From SYFY01 sp031385325 (GTDB lineage: Bacteria > Pseudomonadota > Gammaproteobacteria > Pseudomonadales > Azotimanducaceae): 64,000 bases of DNA. Each line of letters opens with the position of its first letter. The first letter of the stretch is position 1. The DNA lies in contig JANNBJ010000107.1 in NCBI GenBank assembly GCA_031385325.1, positions 1 to 64,000 of the forward strand, read 5' to 3'. The position numbers and the translations under genes are program-made. The notes below the pieces were generated by a model, which saw only the letters and a program-made list of their open reading frames with translations, was not told where the DNA came from and did no database searches. Below, piece after piece: positions 1-8,517 of this stretch.

Positions 1-1
1 G

Positions 2-196
2 AGCGTGAACGGGCGACTGCGCAAGATCATCAAGACACGGGGTCATTTCCCGAGCGATGATGCCGCCTGCAAACTGATCTGGCTGGCGCTACGCAACATC
101 ACAGCGGATTGGCACCGGTCGGTGCATGTGTGGCGAGAAGCCATGAACCAGTTTGCGATCGCCTATGGGGATCGCTTCACAAGATCGAAGAGGTGA
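2..196 (+). CDS. IS256-family (mutator) transposase, C-terminal end only
   Basis: This is the last 64 residues of a transposase whose beginning lies outside the window. The stretch KTRGHFPSDDAACKLIWLAL, followed by NQFAIAYGDRF, is the usual C-terminal signature of IS256/mutator transposases, just after the last catalytic Glu. The catalytic DDE residues are not visible, so whether the copy is intact cannot be judged. The reading frame is open to the left edge and ends at a TGA at 194-196. It is followed at once by a pair of hairpin repeats rather than by an obvious gene. Family assignment rests on recalled sequence signature. Confidence 0.8.
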   Translation, partial: SVNGRLRKIIKTRGHFPSDDAACKLIWLALRNITADWHRSVHVWREAMNQFAIAYGDRFTRSKR

Positions 197-210
197 TTGG
201 TATGATCAGA

Positions 211-303
211 CTTGCCCACCGCGCCGGCCGCCCTATAGAGAGGGCGGCCGTCACCGTGGACAAGTCAACAAACCGCCTCACACACAGAAATCCTGACAAC
301 TCC
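211..303. repeat. Hairpin repeat, copy 1 of 2
   Basis: About 93 bp, repeated imperfectly at 353-444. It opens with CTTGCCCACCGCG and contains a 9-bp perfect stem (226-234 with 241-249, GGCCGCCCT/AGGGCGGCC). The outer ends CTTGCCCACCG and CCGTGGACAAG also pair with two mismatches, so 211-264 can fold into one long hairpin. It lies 15 bp after the transposase stop. I do not know the family; a transposon end or a REP-like unit are both possible. Confidence 0.7.
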
Positions 304-352
304 TTGCAGACCGCCAGTGGTATCTATGGCCTCCAGACCTAAGCTGAACGGA

Positions 353-444
353 CTTGCCCACCGCGCCTGGCGCCCTTTAGTGGGGCGGCAGTCAGCGTGG
401 ACAAGTCAACAGACCGCCCCGCACATCGAAATTCTGATAACTCC
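353..444. repeat. Hairpin repeat, copy 2 of 2
   Basis: Second copy of the unit at 211-303. It shares the start CTTGCCCACCGCG, the block GTGGACAAGTCAACA and the tail ending in AACTCC. The central stem is changed but still pairs weakly (CGCCC 371-375 with GGGCG 383-387), and the outer arms still match. A possible third, degraded trace (CTTTAGTGG...) is seen near 548. The remaining sequence to 633 shows no gene. Confidence 0.65.
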
Positions 445-633
445 CGAGGCCACGCGGAAACCAGAGACCTTTCTTCGCAATCAAGCCCAACCGTGAAGGG
501 TCTCATCGGAGCAACTACTCATCAGATCAAAGTAGTCCTCGGCCGCACTTTAGTGGTCAACCGGTAGTGACACCCGCAAACGGAAGAGATAGTTTCTCAC
601 CACGACGCGTCGAACCTGAAGATGGAGACGTCC

Positions 634-1161
634 ATGATTCCACCCACACTCAGGCTCTTCCTCAGATCCCTGTATCGGCGACTGCATCCCACCGTGCATA
701 CCCTGGTTCTTCACATCTCTCGCGCGACGTTCGCCCTCTATGTCTGTCGCGTACCGCTGCTGGTGAGCTTCGGTGTCTTCTTGCTCGCATCAGTCCCTCA
801 AATCCAGGAAGTGTTGCGCGTCGATCTGCAGGACTTCGTTCGTGCCAAAGAGCAGACTGCTGATCGAGCACTATTGCACTTTGGCGTCGACCTGATCACG
901 ACCTTTCTGTTGTGCTGGTCGTCGATGTTCTGGACACACTACGCACTGATCAATCGTTACCCACCTGCACTCGCCTCAAGCCTCGCTCTCAAGCTGTTGG
1001 TCAGGCTCTTGCCCGTGACCATCGGCGCGTTGCCATGGATCGGTGGAGCTGTTGCGCTTCGTGGCGCAACCCAAGGATTGGGTGAAGAGTCTCAGACCCT
1101 TGCCAATGCCCTGTTGATCGGCCTGATTGTGAGTGCGGTCATCTCCGTGAGCACCTTCTAA
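634..1161 (+). CDS. Membrane segment in frame with the downstream patatin lipase (possibly the N-terminal half of one split gene)
   Basis: A 175-residue protein with several hydrophobic stretches (about residues 30-55, 80-105, 120-145, 155-175), so an integral membrane protein. ATG 634 is chosen over ATG 622 because GGAGA at 624-628 sits five bases before it. The TAA at 1159-1161 is in the same frame as the patatin gene that begins nine bases later, and no frameshift separates them. Patatin-like proteins with several N-terminal membrane spans are known, so this may be the first half of one protein of about 720 residues cut by a nonsense codon. Alternatively it is a separate, translationally coupled gene. 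Function on its own is unknown. Confidence 0.6.
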   Translation: MIPPTLRLFLRSLYRRLHPTVHTLVLHISRATFALYVCRVPLLVSFGVFLLASVPQIQEVLRVDLQDFVRAKEQTADRALLHFGVDLITTFLLCWSSMFWTHYALINRYPPALASSLALKLLVRLLPVTIGALPWIGGAVALRGATQGLGEESQTLANALLIGLIVSAVISVSTF

Positions 1162-1170
1162 GGGTCGCGG

Positions 1171-2808
1171 GTGCAGCACGCCATCCCGCCGCGAGGGCGA
1201 ACGGAGCTTCAGACCTGGAATCCACCCGGCTACGACTATCGTGCGGTGCTAGGTTCGAGCCTCTTCGTGGCGGGCGCCTGTTTTCTCCTGGTGTACCTCG
1301 ATCCGATGCGCTATGGCGAATTCCTGGGAACGATCGGTGTGCTGCTGAGCGCTACCGTCGGCGTGGTGCCGACACTCATTTGGTTGACCAGCGCTCCTTC
1401 GTTGCCCCGTTGGCACTTCCTGACAGTGCTACTGGGTATAGCGGCGGTGTGGAGTGCGGCAAACCTGAATGACAATCATGAAATCCGAACACTGCCTACA
1501 CCCGAACGCCACTTTGTGGACGTCACGACGCTCGATGAAGCCACCATCGAGTGGTTGCACCATCGGCAGCCGGCACAAGAAACCCGCTCCCCCATTCCGG
1601 TCGTCCTCGTTGCCGCTGAAGGAGGCGGCATCCGTGCGGCGTACTTCACGGCGCAGGTGCTTGCCGCCATTCAAACCCGGTGTCCGGCATTTGCGCACCA
1701 CTTGCTGCTGATTTCCGGCGTATCTGGAGGGAGCCTGGGCGCTGCGATGTTCGCAGGCTCGTTGGATGCAAAACCCGTGGCCGACCCCCTGGTCTGTGGT
1801 GAAGCGCCTTTTGCATTGCCGAGCGATGAGTCTGGCTTGAACGTAGATGTGGATGCCGCACTCTCCGCTGATTTGCTCGCCCCCCTTACCGCTGCATTCC
1901 TCTTCACGGATTCCATACAACGTTTTCTGCCGTTCGCGATACCGGCCTGGGATCGTGCAAGAACCCTCGAATTCGCCAGCGAGCGCGCGTTCCAGCGCGT
2001 GACTGGTTCATCGTTCCTTGAACACTCGATCTATGGCTACTGGCAACCTCATCGGGATGTACCATTGTTGATGTTGAATACCACACGCGTGGCAACCGGT
2101 GAGCGAGTGGTTGTATCTCCCGTCCTGCCTCTCAACGAAAAGTTTAACCGTCTTCTCAGCCTCGCTGATCTCGCGTCTTCAACCGACGTGCGCATCGGGA
2201 CCGCTGCGATTCTGAGTGCACGCTTCACCTACATAACACCTGCCGGAACACTTCCACTGTCCCCAAGGGAGCGACTCGTTGATGGGGGTTACTTTGAAAA
2301 CTCCGGCGCCGCCACACTCACGGAGGCGATCGACGTGGTGCAAGAGGCCGCAGCCACCGCGAACATTCCCATTCGATTGATCGTGATTCGCATCGGCAAT
2401 TCCCCCTCCACACTGGCTTCAGCAACAGACCGATCACCCTCACCAGCGAAAGAATCTTCAGCATCGCCAGCCCTCGGCGAGCTGCTATCCCCCCTGCGTA
2501 CATTGATCAACACCCGCGAAGCACGTGGTCAGTTAGCCGAGGCCCAACTACGCACGAAGGTGTTTTCGATCCAGGAGAACGGCATCATCGCTGATCTCAT
2601 CGAATTCCAGATCGGCCTCAGTGACGTCCAGATTCCGCTCGGCTGGCAGCTCTCGGAATCGGCGCGCCAGGAGCTGCGCGGACAGCTTGTTCCGAAAGCC
2701 GATTGCAGTTCGAGGACTGGCTTTCACAACGGGTGCGCGGTGGCAGATGTTGTGGGATATCTGCAGGACGCGCTGCTGACGACGGACACTGTAGAGCCGG
2801 CGGGTTGA
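1171..2808 (+). CDS. Patatin-like phospholipase / acyl hydrolase, membrane anchored
   Basis: A 545-residue predicted serine acyl hydrolase with a Ser-Asp dyad. After about 130 residues with three or four membrane spans comes the patatin domain: the oxyanion glycine stretch EGGGIRAAYF, the nucleophile elbow GVSGGS, and the catalytic Asp in LVDGGYFENSG. These are all the hallmarks of an active patatin. The likely substrate is a lipid acyl ester at the inner membrane. GTG 1171 has AAGGG at 1160-1164 overlapping the upstream stop, so re-initiation is plausible. The reading frame also continues directly from the upstream membrane ORF through a single TAA, so the natural start may be at 634. Confidence 0.85.
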   Translation: MQHAIPPRGRTELQTWNPPGYDYRAVLGSSLFVAGACFLLVYLDPMRYGEFLGTIGVLLSATVGVVPTLIWLTSAPSLPRWHFLTVLLGIAAVWSAANLNDNHEIRTLPTPERHFVDVTTLDEATIEWLHHRQPAQETRSPIPVVLVAAEGGGIRAAYFTAQVLAAIQTRCPAFAHHLLLISGVSGGSLGAAMFAGSLDAKPVADPLVCGEAPFALPSDESGLNVDVDAALSADLLAPLTAAFLFTDSIQRFLPFAIPAWDRARTLEFASERAFQRVTGSSFLEHSIYGYWQPHRDVPLLMLNTTRVATGERVVVSPVLPLNEKFNRLLSLADLASSTDVRIGTAAILSARFTYITPAGTLPLSPRERLVDGGYFENSGAATLTEAIDVVQEAAATANIPIRLIVIRIGNSPSTLASATDRSPSPAKESSASPALGELLSPLRTLINTREARGQLAEAQLRTKVFSIQENGIIADLIEFQIGLSDVQIPLGWQLSESARQELRGQLVPKADCSSRTGFHNGCAVADVVGYLQDALLTTDTVEPAG

Positions 2809-2911
2809 GTCAATGCAGCCACAGGTGTGTAGAGCAACAAGGGCCAGAGTTGAGAAACTACAGCCTGGTTGACCTGATCAAGATTTCAGGTCCGCGCCGG
2901 AGGTATCGAAG

Positions 2912-3292
2912 TCACATCCCTCGCAATGGACTACTCGCCGGGTCTCTTAACGGCAACAACGCATCAAAGAGATTCGCAGCCTTGGAAATGCCAACGATGT
3001 ACACCATCCGTTCAGTCACCTTGCCTTCTGCGTGTACGGCACCGGCCGGCAGTACCAGCTTGTCACCGGCACTGAGCGGAATGTGATTGCCATCGGCATC
3101 GAGCACATAACTCGATCCTTCCAGCACGTAGCCACAGTTGTCCACGTCGTGCCAGTGAAGCGGCAACTCCTCCATGCGCTCGGAGACATAGGTGGTGGGC
3201 CAGAGATCGAGACGGCTGAGGTCGGCGAGCGCCTCCTCCTTGGTCGTGAAGGCATTCTTGATAACGCGCATCGGGCCGGGTTCGAGTGCCAT
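2912..3292 (-). CDS. Cupin-domain protein
   Basis: A 126-residue single-domain cupin. The metal-binding pattern appears as LHWHDVDNCGYVLEG (first cupin motif, His-x-His and later residues) and LPAGAVHAEG (second motif His). AGGAG lies eight bases before the ATG. It is the 3' partner of a minus-strand group with the CoA-transferase, MAPEG protein and second cupin, so it may act in the same catabolic pathway as a small dioxygenase, isomerase or binding protein. The exact reaction cannot be read from sequence. Confidence 0.8.
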   Translation of the reverse strand: MALEPGPMRVIKNAFTTKEEALADLSRLDLWPTTYVSERMEELPLHWHDVDNCGYVLEGSSYVLDADGNHIPLSAGDKLVLPAGAVHAEGKVTERMVYIVGISKAANLFDALLPLRDPASSPLRGM

Positions 3293-3385
3293 GGTGGTGA
3301 CTCCTGAGTCGTCAGAAAATGTGCGCGTTGTCGGGACTGTAACGGGTCGTGTGCGGCAATGCTGATCCGGATGGTGTTGGATAAA

Positions 3386-4663
3386 TCATCGACTCAGTGC
3401 TGCCATGATTCTCTCTCGCTCCGAGTCCGCGCGCGACTTGATCGTCTGCCTGTGTTCGGCACTGAAACCAACCGTGGCCAGAATGTCGTCGTTACCCTCT
3501 CCCAGCCCTGGAGGGCCACCTTTCACGCTGCCAGGAGTGCTGCCCAGCGTCACAAGATTGCCCACGACCCGGGTTGGCCGGAAGTTGGGCACATCGACGA
3601 TAGCCACATAACCGTTGGCAATGCTCTGTTCATCATCAAGTACCTCATGCCATTGGCGGACTCGGTCCCAGATGATCTCAGGTTGCGTGCGCAGGAAGGC
3701 CTCCCATTCTGCGGTCGTCTTGCTTATGAAAGCCGCCCGCAGCGAAGCACGAACTTCAGAGGAATCTTCGTGCGTTGCCCCTTGTCCGAGTCGTTTCCCC
3801 GGCGTCATCCAGCGTGGATCCACGGACAATTCCGGAACATCGGCATAAATGCAGAAGGCATCCCAGGCCTCTTCCTGCATCGTTTGCGCAATCATGATCG
3901 CGCCTCCATCAGCAGTCTGATAGATGCCGTAGGGGCCATGTATGTTGGGATGATGCGGACCGGCTCGACACAATCTGGCGCCAGTCATGCTCGCATGTGT
4001 AATCTCCCACTGCTGCAACCACAACTGCGCGCCGAGCGCGCTGGTTTGCACACGCTGTGCAATGCCTTGTCGCTCGCGCACCAGCAATGCTGTCATCACG
4101 CCAAGCGCCAGTTGCATGGCACCGGCGTGATCGCCGATCGCCGCTGCGGGCAACACCGGTGTGCGATCGGCGTAACCTGTCATGCCTGCAAGGCCACCTC
4201 GTGCGACAGCTGCGCCGTCGAGCATGGCCTTATCGGCATCGGGGCCAACGGGTCCAAAGCCGTTGACCGATGCGTATATCAGATTCGGGTAAAACGCTTT
4301 CAGGGTTTTTTCGTCGAGACCAAGCTTGTCCAGCGCCAGCTGTCGGTAGTTGGTGAGGAATACATCCGCTGTCGCCAGCAGGGCATGCAGTGCCTGCCGC
4401 GCCAAGTCCGTGCTGAGATCCATACAGACCGAGCGCTTCCCACGATTGCACGCCACGAATTGTGCGCTCATCGTCCCCATGGGCAGATCGTTATCGACAC
4501 CTCGACCGAGGCGATTCGGATCGCCCAGTGGCGGTTCAACCTTGATCACGTCGGCGCCCATGTCCACCAGGTAAACACCCGCAGCCGGACCCTGGATGGC
4601 CAGGGTCATCTCGATCACACGAATGCCGGCAAGCGGTTCGGACATGGTGCTCTGAGCGGTCAT
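3386..4663 (-). CDS. CaiB/BaiF family III CoA-transferase
   Basis: A 425-residue enzyme expected to move CoA between carboxylic acids through an enzyme-bound acyl anhydride. The N-terminus (GIRVIEMTLAIQGPAAG, then MGADVIKVEPP) is the family's standard opening. The catalytic Asp sits in AAIGDHAGAMQLALG, and the C-terminal PPGLGEGNDDIL block matches the family's closing motif. Length is normal. Such enzymes activate or recycle carnitine, oxalate, bile acid or aromatic acids; the substrate here is unknown. A second, unrelated copy lies at 20772-21980. Confidence 0.9.
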   Translation of the reverse strand: MTAQSTMSEPLAGIRVIEMTLAIQGPAAGVYLVDMGADVIKVEPPLGDPNRLGRGVDNDLPMGTMSAQFVACNRGKRSVCMDLSTDLARQALHALLATADVFLTNYRQLALDKLGLDEKTLKAFYPNLIYASVNGFGPVGPDADKAMLDGAAVARGGLAGMTGYADRTPVLPAAAIGDHAGAMQLALGVMTALLVRERQGIAQRVQTSALGAQLWLQQWEITHASMTGARLCRAGPHHPNIHGPYGIYQTADGGAIMIAQTMQEEAWDAFCIYADVPELSVDPRWMTPGKRLGQGATHEDSSEVRASLRAAFISKTTAEWEAFLRTQPEIIWDRVRQWHEVLDDEQSIANGYVAIVDVPNFRPTRVVGNLVTLGSTPGSVKGGPPGLGEGNDDILATVGFSAEHRQTIKSRADSERERIMAALSR

Positions 4664-4682
4664 TCGGGTGGAATTCTGGTTT

Positions 4683-5066
4683 CTAGACCAGCGTCATCAC
4701 TGCAGCGATGATGGCACCAAGCACCATGACCCAGGCTGGAAAGGCGGACATCATGAAACCAAGCCCCCGCTTGGACGGATCCGAGACGTAACTTCGGAAA
4801 TAGATGAACCGGCCAGCGACGTACACCGCGACCAACCCCGCCGCCCACAGATCACTCACCAGATGGGCAAAGGCGATAGAGGAAGGTACCAGCACTGCAA
4901 GCTGTTCGAGCGTGTTCATGTGCACCCGGAAGTAACGTTCGAACTCCGGGTGGCCAGAAATCGCCGGGGCCTGTATCCCATAACGACCACGAGCACGGCC
5001 GACTTCGATGCCAAAATAGATGAATTGCAACAAGGCGACCATTACAGCAAGTATTGTCAACACCAT
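4683..5066 (-). CDS. MAPEG-family membrane protein
   Basis: A 127-residue protein with four predicted membrane spans and the MAPEG signature HPEFERYFRVHMNTLEQL. Eukaryotic members are glutathione transferases or eicosanoid enzymes; bacterial members are mostly uncharacterised, with likely roles in glutathione-dependent detoxification. A good ribosome site (AGGAG, six bases before ATG) supports the start. It lies 19 bp before the CoA-transferase and is probably in the same transcript. Confidence 0.9.
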   Translation of the reverse strand: MVLTILAVMVALLQFIYFGIEVGRARGRYGIQAPAISGHPEFERYFRVHMNTLEQLAVLVPSSIAFAHLVSDLWAAGLVAVYVAGRFIYFRSYVSDPSKRGLGFMMSAFPAWVMVLGAIIAAVMTLV

Positions 5067-5137
5067 AGGATTCTCCTGATTTGTGGGTTGCGGACTGTTA
5101 GATTGAGTATGGGCAGAACGCTACGACAAACCAACAG

Positions 5138-5542
5138 CTAAATCGGGTTGGCCTGCCAGTGGCCGGTCACTGAAACGGCGTTGGCGTCATCTGACCATGC
5201 CGGCAGCGTCACCGCTATAACGGTCATACCAGCCTTCCCGGCCCGACACTGAAACTCTGTATTGCGTGGAATGCTGATACACGTTCCTGGTCCGAGGGAT
5301 TCGATGGAGGACGCCCCTCCCTGCTGACGCCACAGCTCGCCACAGCCGTCGATCACATACCAAAGTTCGTCAAGATCCGGGTGCCGCACGGCATGGGAAA
5401 CTTGTCCGGACGAGAATTCGAAACGCGCCATGCTGCCCGTCGGAAATCGCAGCAGAGGCCGAACGTTTGAACCATCAGGGGCTGTTTCGGAGCCTGCTGC
5501 ACCGATCGATATGGTCTGAAACGGAGTGACCGATGTGCTCAT
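5138..5542 (-). CDS. Cupin-domain protein
   Basis: A 134-residue cupin. A conserved core (HAVRHPDLDELWYVIDGCGE and a later SIPRNTEFQCRAG) gives the beta-barrel, but the first motif shows a single clear His and the second motif lacks the usual His (NTEFQC). A metal site may therefore be altered. It starts the group of cupin, MAPEG, CoA-transferase and cupin, and lies only 18 bp downstream of the outer-membrane barrel gene, so the two groups might be co-transcribed. No specific reaction can be assigned. Confidence 0.75.
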   Translation of the reverse strand: MSTSVTPFQTISIGAAGSETAPDGSNVRPLLRFPTGSMARFEFSSGQVSHAVRHPDLDELWYVIDGCGELWRQQGGASSIESLGPGTCISIPRNTEFQCRAGKAGMTVIAVTLPAWSDDANAVSVTGHWQANPI

Positions 5543-5560
5543 CGACTTGTTCCCAGCTAG

Positions 5561-6826
5561 TCAAAAAGCGAGCACGGCCTGTACAGCCACCTGATTGCGT
5601 CCGTTGACATTGCCACCTGATTGTTGACCACGGTTGTACTCCAGCTTGAAGAGCAGGTTGGCATCCAGCCGGAACCCCACCCCGACATCGATCCGGGCCA
5701 GGTGGCGATCCCAACTGCGCGCCGAGTTTGCGACCTCGTCAAAGATCGAGCGATTCCAGCGTCCTGCCACCCACCAACGTGGCGCAAACTTGTAGCGCAC
5801 CTCGACAAAGGCGGTCAACAACTCCGCATCTCCGACCCGTGGCACTTCGAAGGTGCTGCGCATGATTTCTGCCCAGAGCTGCAGTTGGCGGCGTTCGAAG
5901 GTGAGGTCGATGGCTGTTGTGGTCTGGTCAAAGTCGTTCACGTCTTTGTCAGCAGGCACCAGCCGACGTGTGGTGTCCTGCAGATATGGACCTCGGCTGT
6001 GCGACAGTCCGAGTGTCCATTCCGGCTTCGGGTGCCACGCGAGACGACCGGTAAAGGTTGGATCGGTGGTGAAGCCTTCCTCCACTGCGTCCCAGGTCTC
6101 GGGTCGGGACGAGATGGCCGCGTTCTTCACCTCGACCACCAGGTCGAAATCACTGAAGCCCCCACTCACCGACGCGCCGGTTGCATACGATGGCCCCCAC
6201 ACCACGGGCACCCAGGCGTGTTTGATTTCCGCAATGTTGCGTCGATTGACAAACCCGCCCACGGTCCCGGGAACCACTTGGTCGGTAATCGTCGTCGTGT
6301 CCTCGTACGCCACCGGCGCCGAGATCAGCGGATTGTCGCTGGATCGATGGCGATTCACCCAGCCACCAAAGGCCGTTGCAAACTTGCCGACCCGCAGCTG
6401 CACGCGGGCCGCATCGATAACACTGGCCTGCACATAATATTCGTCGAAGCGGACATCGCCCCGGCGTTTGCAACCGGGATCAAATCCGCGGTCGAGCTGC
6501 AACTGCAGATGTCCAGTCAGTCGCGGACCAGCACCTGCATCCAGAAGCAAGCCAAGGCGTGGCTGAATGAACGAGCCGTCTGCATCGAACAGGAGGCCAG
6601 GTGGTGGCTGGTCGGCGGCGTAGGCCGTCAGATCGGCCAGCACTGACAGTTGTGCCCACAGATCGCCATCATCGTCCTGGATCGCATGGGGCTGGAATAG
6701 CGCATCTCTCCATCCACCAGCATGTGCTGCGGGCGCTGGTGCGATCCATAACAATAATCCACACCAGAAAGTACACGACACGGCAATCCTGCGAACCGTT
6801 GAGTGCCGGGTTGACCAGTGCCTCAT
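5561..6826 (-). CDS. Outer-membrane beta-barrel protein (porin-like)
   Basis: A 421-residue exported protein. It has a signal peptide (basic start, hydrophobic run CTFWCGLLLW, cleavage near AHAG), many amphipathic alternating strands, and ends in Phe (VQAVLAF), the usual recognition signal for outer-membrane barrel insertion. The stretch LRVGKFATAFGGWVNRH resembles phosphate-selective or DcaP-type porins. Its ATG overlaps the cyclase stop by four bases, so it is translationally coupled to the cyclase and to the cupredoxin-like gene before it. The transported substrate is unknown. Confidence 0.8.
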   Translation of the reverse strand: MRHWSTRHSTVRRIAVSCTFWCGLLLWIAPAPAAHAGGWRDALFQPHAIQDDDGDLWAQLSVLADLTAYAADQPPPGLLFDADGSFIQPRLGLLLDAGAGPRLTGHLQLQLDRGFDPGCKRRGDVRFDEYYVQASVIDAARVQLRVGKFATAFGGWVNRHRSSDNPLISAPVAYEDTTTITDQVVPGTVGGFVNRRNIAEIKHAWVPVVWGPSYATGASVSGGFSDFDLVVEVKNAAISSRPETWDAVEEGFTTDPTFTGRLAWHPKPEWTLGLSHSRGPYLQDTTRRLVPADKDVNDFDQTTTAIDLTFERRQLQLWAEIMRSTFEVPRVGDAELLTAFVEVRYKFAPRWWVAGRWNRSIFDEVANSARSWDRHLARIDVGVGFRLDANLLFKLEYNRGQQSGGNVNGRNQVAVQAVLAF

Positions 6827-8514
6827 GCAACCCCACGCTGCACACGAAACGCAGGCATCGCCTCGGCAAAACCCTTGAGCGTCAGTGGCGCCATCGGTTC
6901 GGATGGAAACGCAGGTCCCATGCGGTCACGGGTTGCGTCATCCACCAGCACCTCACCCGCTTTGGCGGTGCTGCAGAGACGGGCTGCCAGATTCACCCGT
7001 TCGCCCACGACGGTATAGTCGTTGCGATTCTCGGCACCGATGCATCCTGCCACCATCACGCCGGAAGCCAGTCCGATGCCAACTCGGATGGGTTCGGCGA
7101 CTTCGATGTTGATACGATCCCGCTCTTCGAGCATCGCAAGCGCGCAGCGCACAGCCCGCTCGGCATCATCACCGTATGTCTTCGGCGCGCCAAACAACGC
7201 CATGATGGCGTCACCTGCAAATTGATTGATGACACCCCGATGTGCCTGCACCACACGCGTCATGGCACCCATATGGTGATTGAGCAGTTCGATGATCTCT
7301 TCGGGGTTGCGGCCGACGCTCAGCGCGGTATAACCCCGAATGTCGCAAAACATGACAGTGACATCACGCAGTTCACCGCCCAGCTTCACCTCGCCGGAGA
7401 TCAGGCCTTCGGCAACCGCCGGGTCGGTCACCTGTTGCAGTACCGAGTGATATCGTTCCTTGAGTTCAAGACCAGCCGCCATGTCATTGAACGATTCAGC
7501 GAGGGTGTTCATCTCGCGTGTTGATGACGGTGGCAACCGCAACGCAAAATCCCCGGCGCGGATTGCCCGTGTTGCGGTGACAAGGCGAGCCACGGGTTCC
7601 GCCAGCAAGCGGGACAGGAACAGCGCAAGCACACCGGCCAGCAGTGAAGCCACCACACCGGTCAAGGCAATGCGCCAGGCTAATTCCCGCTGGTCCGCAT
7701 CAAACCGGGCCATGGAAATGGACGACAGCAGAAACGCCGGCGGGAATACCGAGCCTTTATTGAGCACGTATTTCCTGTAAAGCGCGGTCGACTCACCTAC
7801 CGTCACCACCCTCGCTGCGTCGCTATCGGGCAGGTCCAGTTTCGCCTGCAGCGCCTGGGCCGTGGCGGGATCGATTTCGTCGCTGATCAACTGGTTGTTG
7901 ATCACCAGCGCCGAACGCACCTGGTTCGAGCCTGCGTTGTTTCCCGGGCTGAAGGTCGTGCTCACCGACTGCGCGATAACCAGCGAGCCCACGTGGCTGC
8001 CAAAACTGTTGATGGACATGGTCAATACACGATACGGCTGCGGCGTGTCAGCGCTATCGGCAAGCGTCATGAAACCGAGTTGGACATCACTGCGTTCTGC
8101 ACCTTTCGCTGCGGCAGCTGACAATGGCGCGAGCGAGGCATCGGCCAGTTCCGGCACTCCTGCACGACTGTCCTCCGGGGGCTGCAAGACCCTCCCATCC
8201 CGATCCAGCAAACGGAAAAAGGCATAGTCGCCAGAGCGCAGTTCGTCCGCGGCAATCTTGTACAGATCCGGGTCTCGTTCCTCCAGCGCCGCAAACAAGC
8301 GTACCGACGTTGCGAGACGTGCCGCCTGTGCGGCTGCAGCGGCGTGTCGAAATTCCTGCTCACGCAGGAACGACGCGCTTTGCAGCGTAAAGAGTTCGTC
8401 AACGACGGCGCGGTAAGTGGCCCGGTTCTGGCGTTGTGCGATCAGCAGCGTTGCACTGGTGGTGATCACCACCACAGCCAGGATCGCCAGCAACAAGCGG
8501 ACGCTGAATGCCAT
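6823..8514 (-). CDS. Membrane-bound class III adenylate/guanylate cyclase with HAMP domain
   Basis: A 563-residue sensor that makes cyclic AMP or GMP. Order of parts: membrane span (about 6-26), a large periplasmic sensing region, second span (about 283-305) ending in a HAMP linker, then the catalytic domain. Metal-binding Asp residues are visible in VMFCDIRGYT and QFAGDAIMALFG, and the transition-state Asn/Arg in GERVNLAARL, so it looks active. It starts three bases after the cupredoxin-like gene and overlaps the barrel gene, which suggests it senses something handled by those two exported partners. Nucleotide choice cannot be settled by eye. Confidence 0.9.
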   Translation of the reverse strand: MAFSVRLLLAILAVVVITTSATLLIAQRQNRATYRAVVDELFTLQSASFLREQEFRHAAAAAQAARLATSVRLFAALEERDPDLYKIAADELRSGDYAFFRLLDRDGRVLQPPEDSRAGVPELADASLAPLSAAAAKGAERSDVQLGFMTLADSADTPQPYRVLTMSINSFGSHVGSLVIAQSVSTTFSPGNNAGSNQVRSALVINNQLISDEIDPATAQALQAKLDLPDSDAARVVTVGESTALYRKYVLNKGSVFPPAFLLSSISMARFDADQRELAWRIALTGVVASLLAGVLALFLSRLLAEPVARLVTATRAIRAGDFALRLPPSSTREMNTLAESFNDMAAGLELKERYHSVLQQVTDPAVAEGLISGEVKLGGELRDVTVMFCDIRGYTALSVGRNPEEIIELLNHHMGAMTRVVQAHRGVINQFAGDAIMALFGAPKTYGDDAERAVRCALAMLEERDRINIEVAEPIRVGIGLASGVMVAGCIGAENRNDYTVVGERVNLAARLCSTAKAGEVLVDDATRDRMGPAFPSEPMAPLTLKGFAEAMPAFRVQRGVA

Positions 8515-8517
8515 GGA

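Noticed and set aside
3359..4711. Long plus-strand open frame (450 codons) opposite the CoA-transferase
   Set aside because: No recognisable domain, and the CoA-transferase on the other strand has all its family motifs. It is a shadow of GC-rich codon usage.
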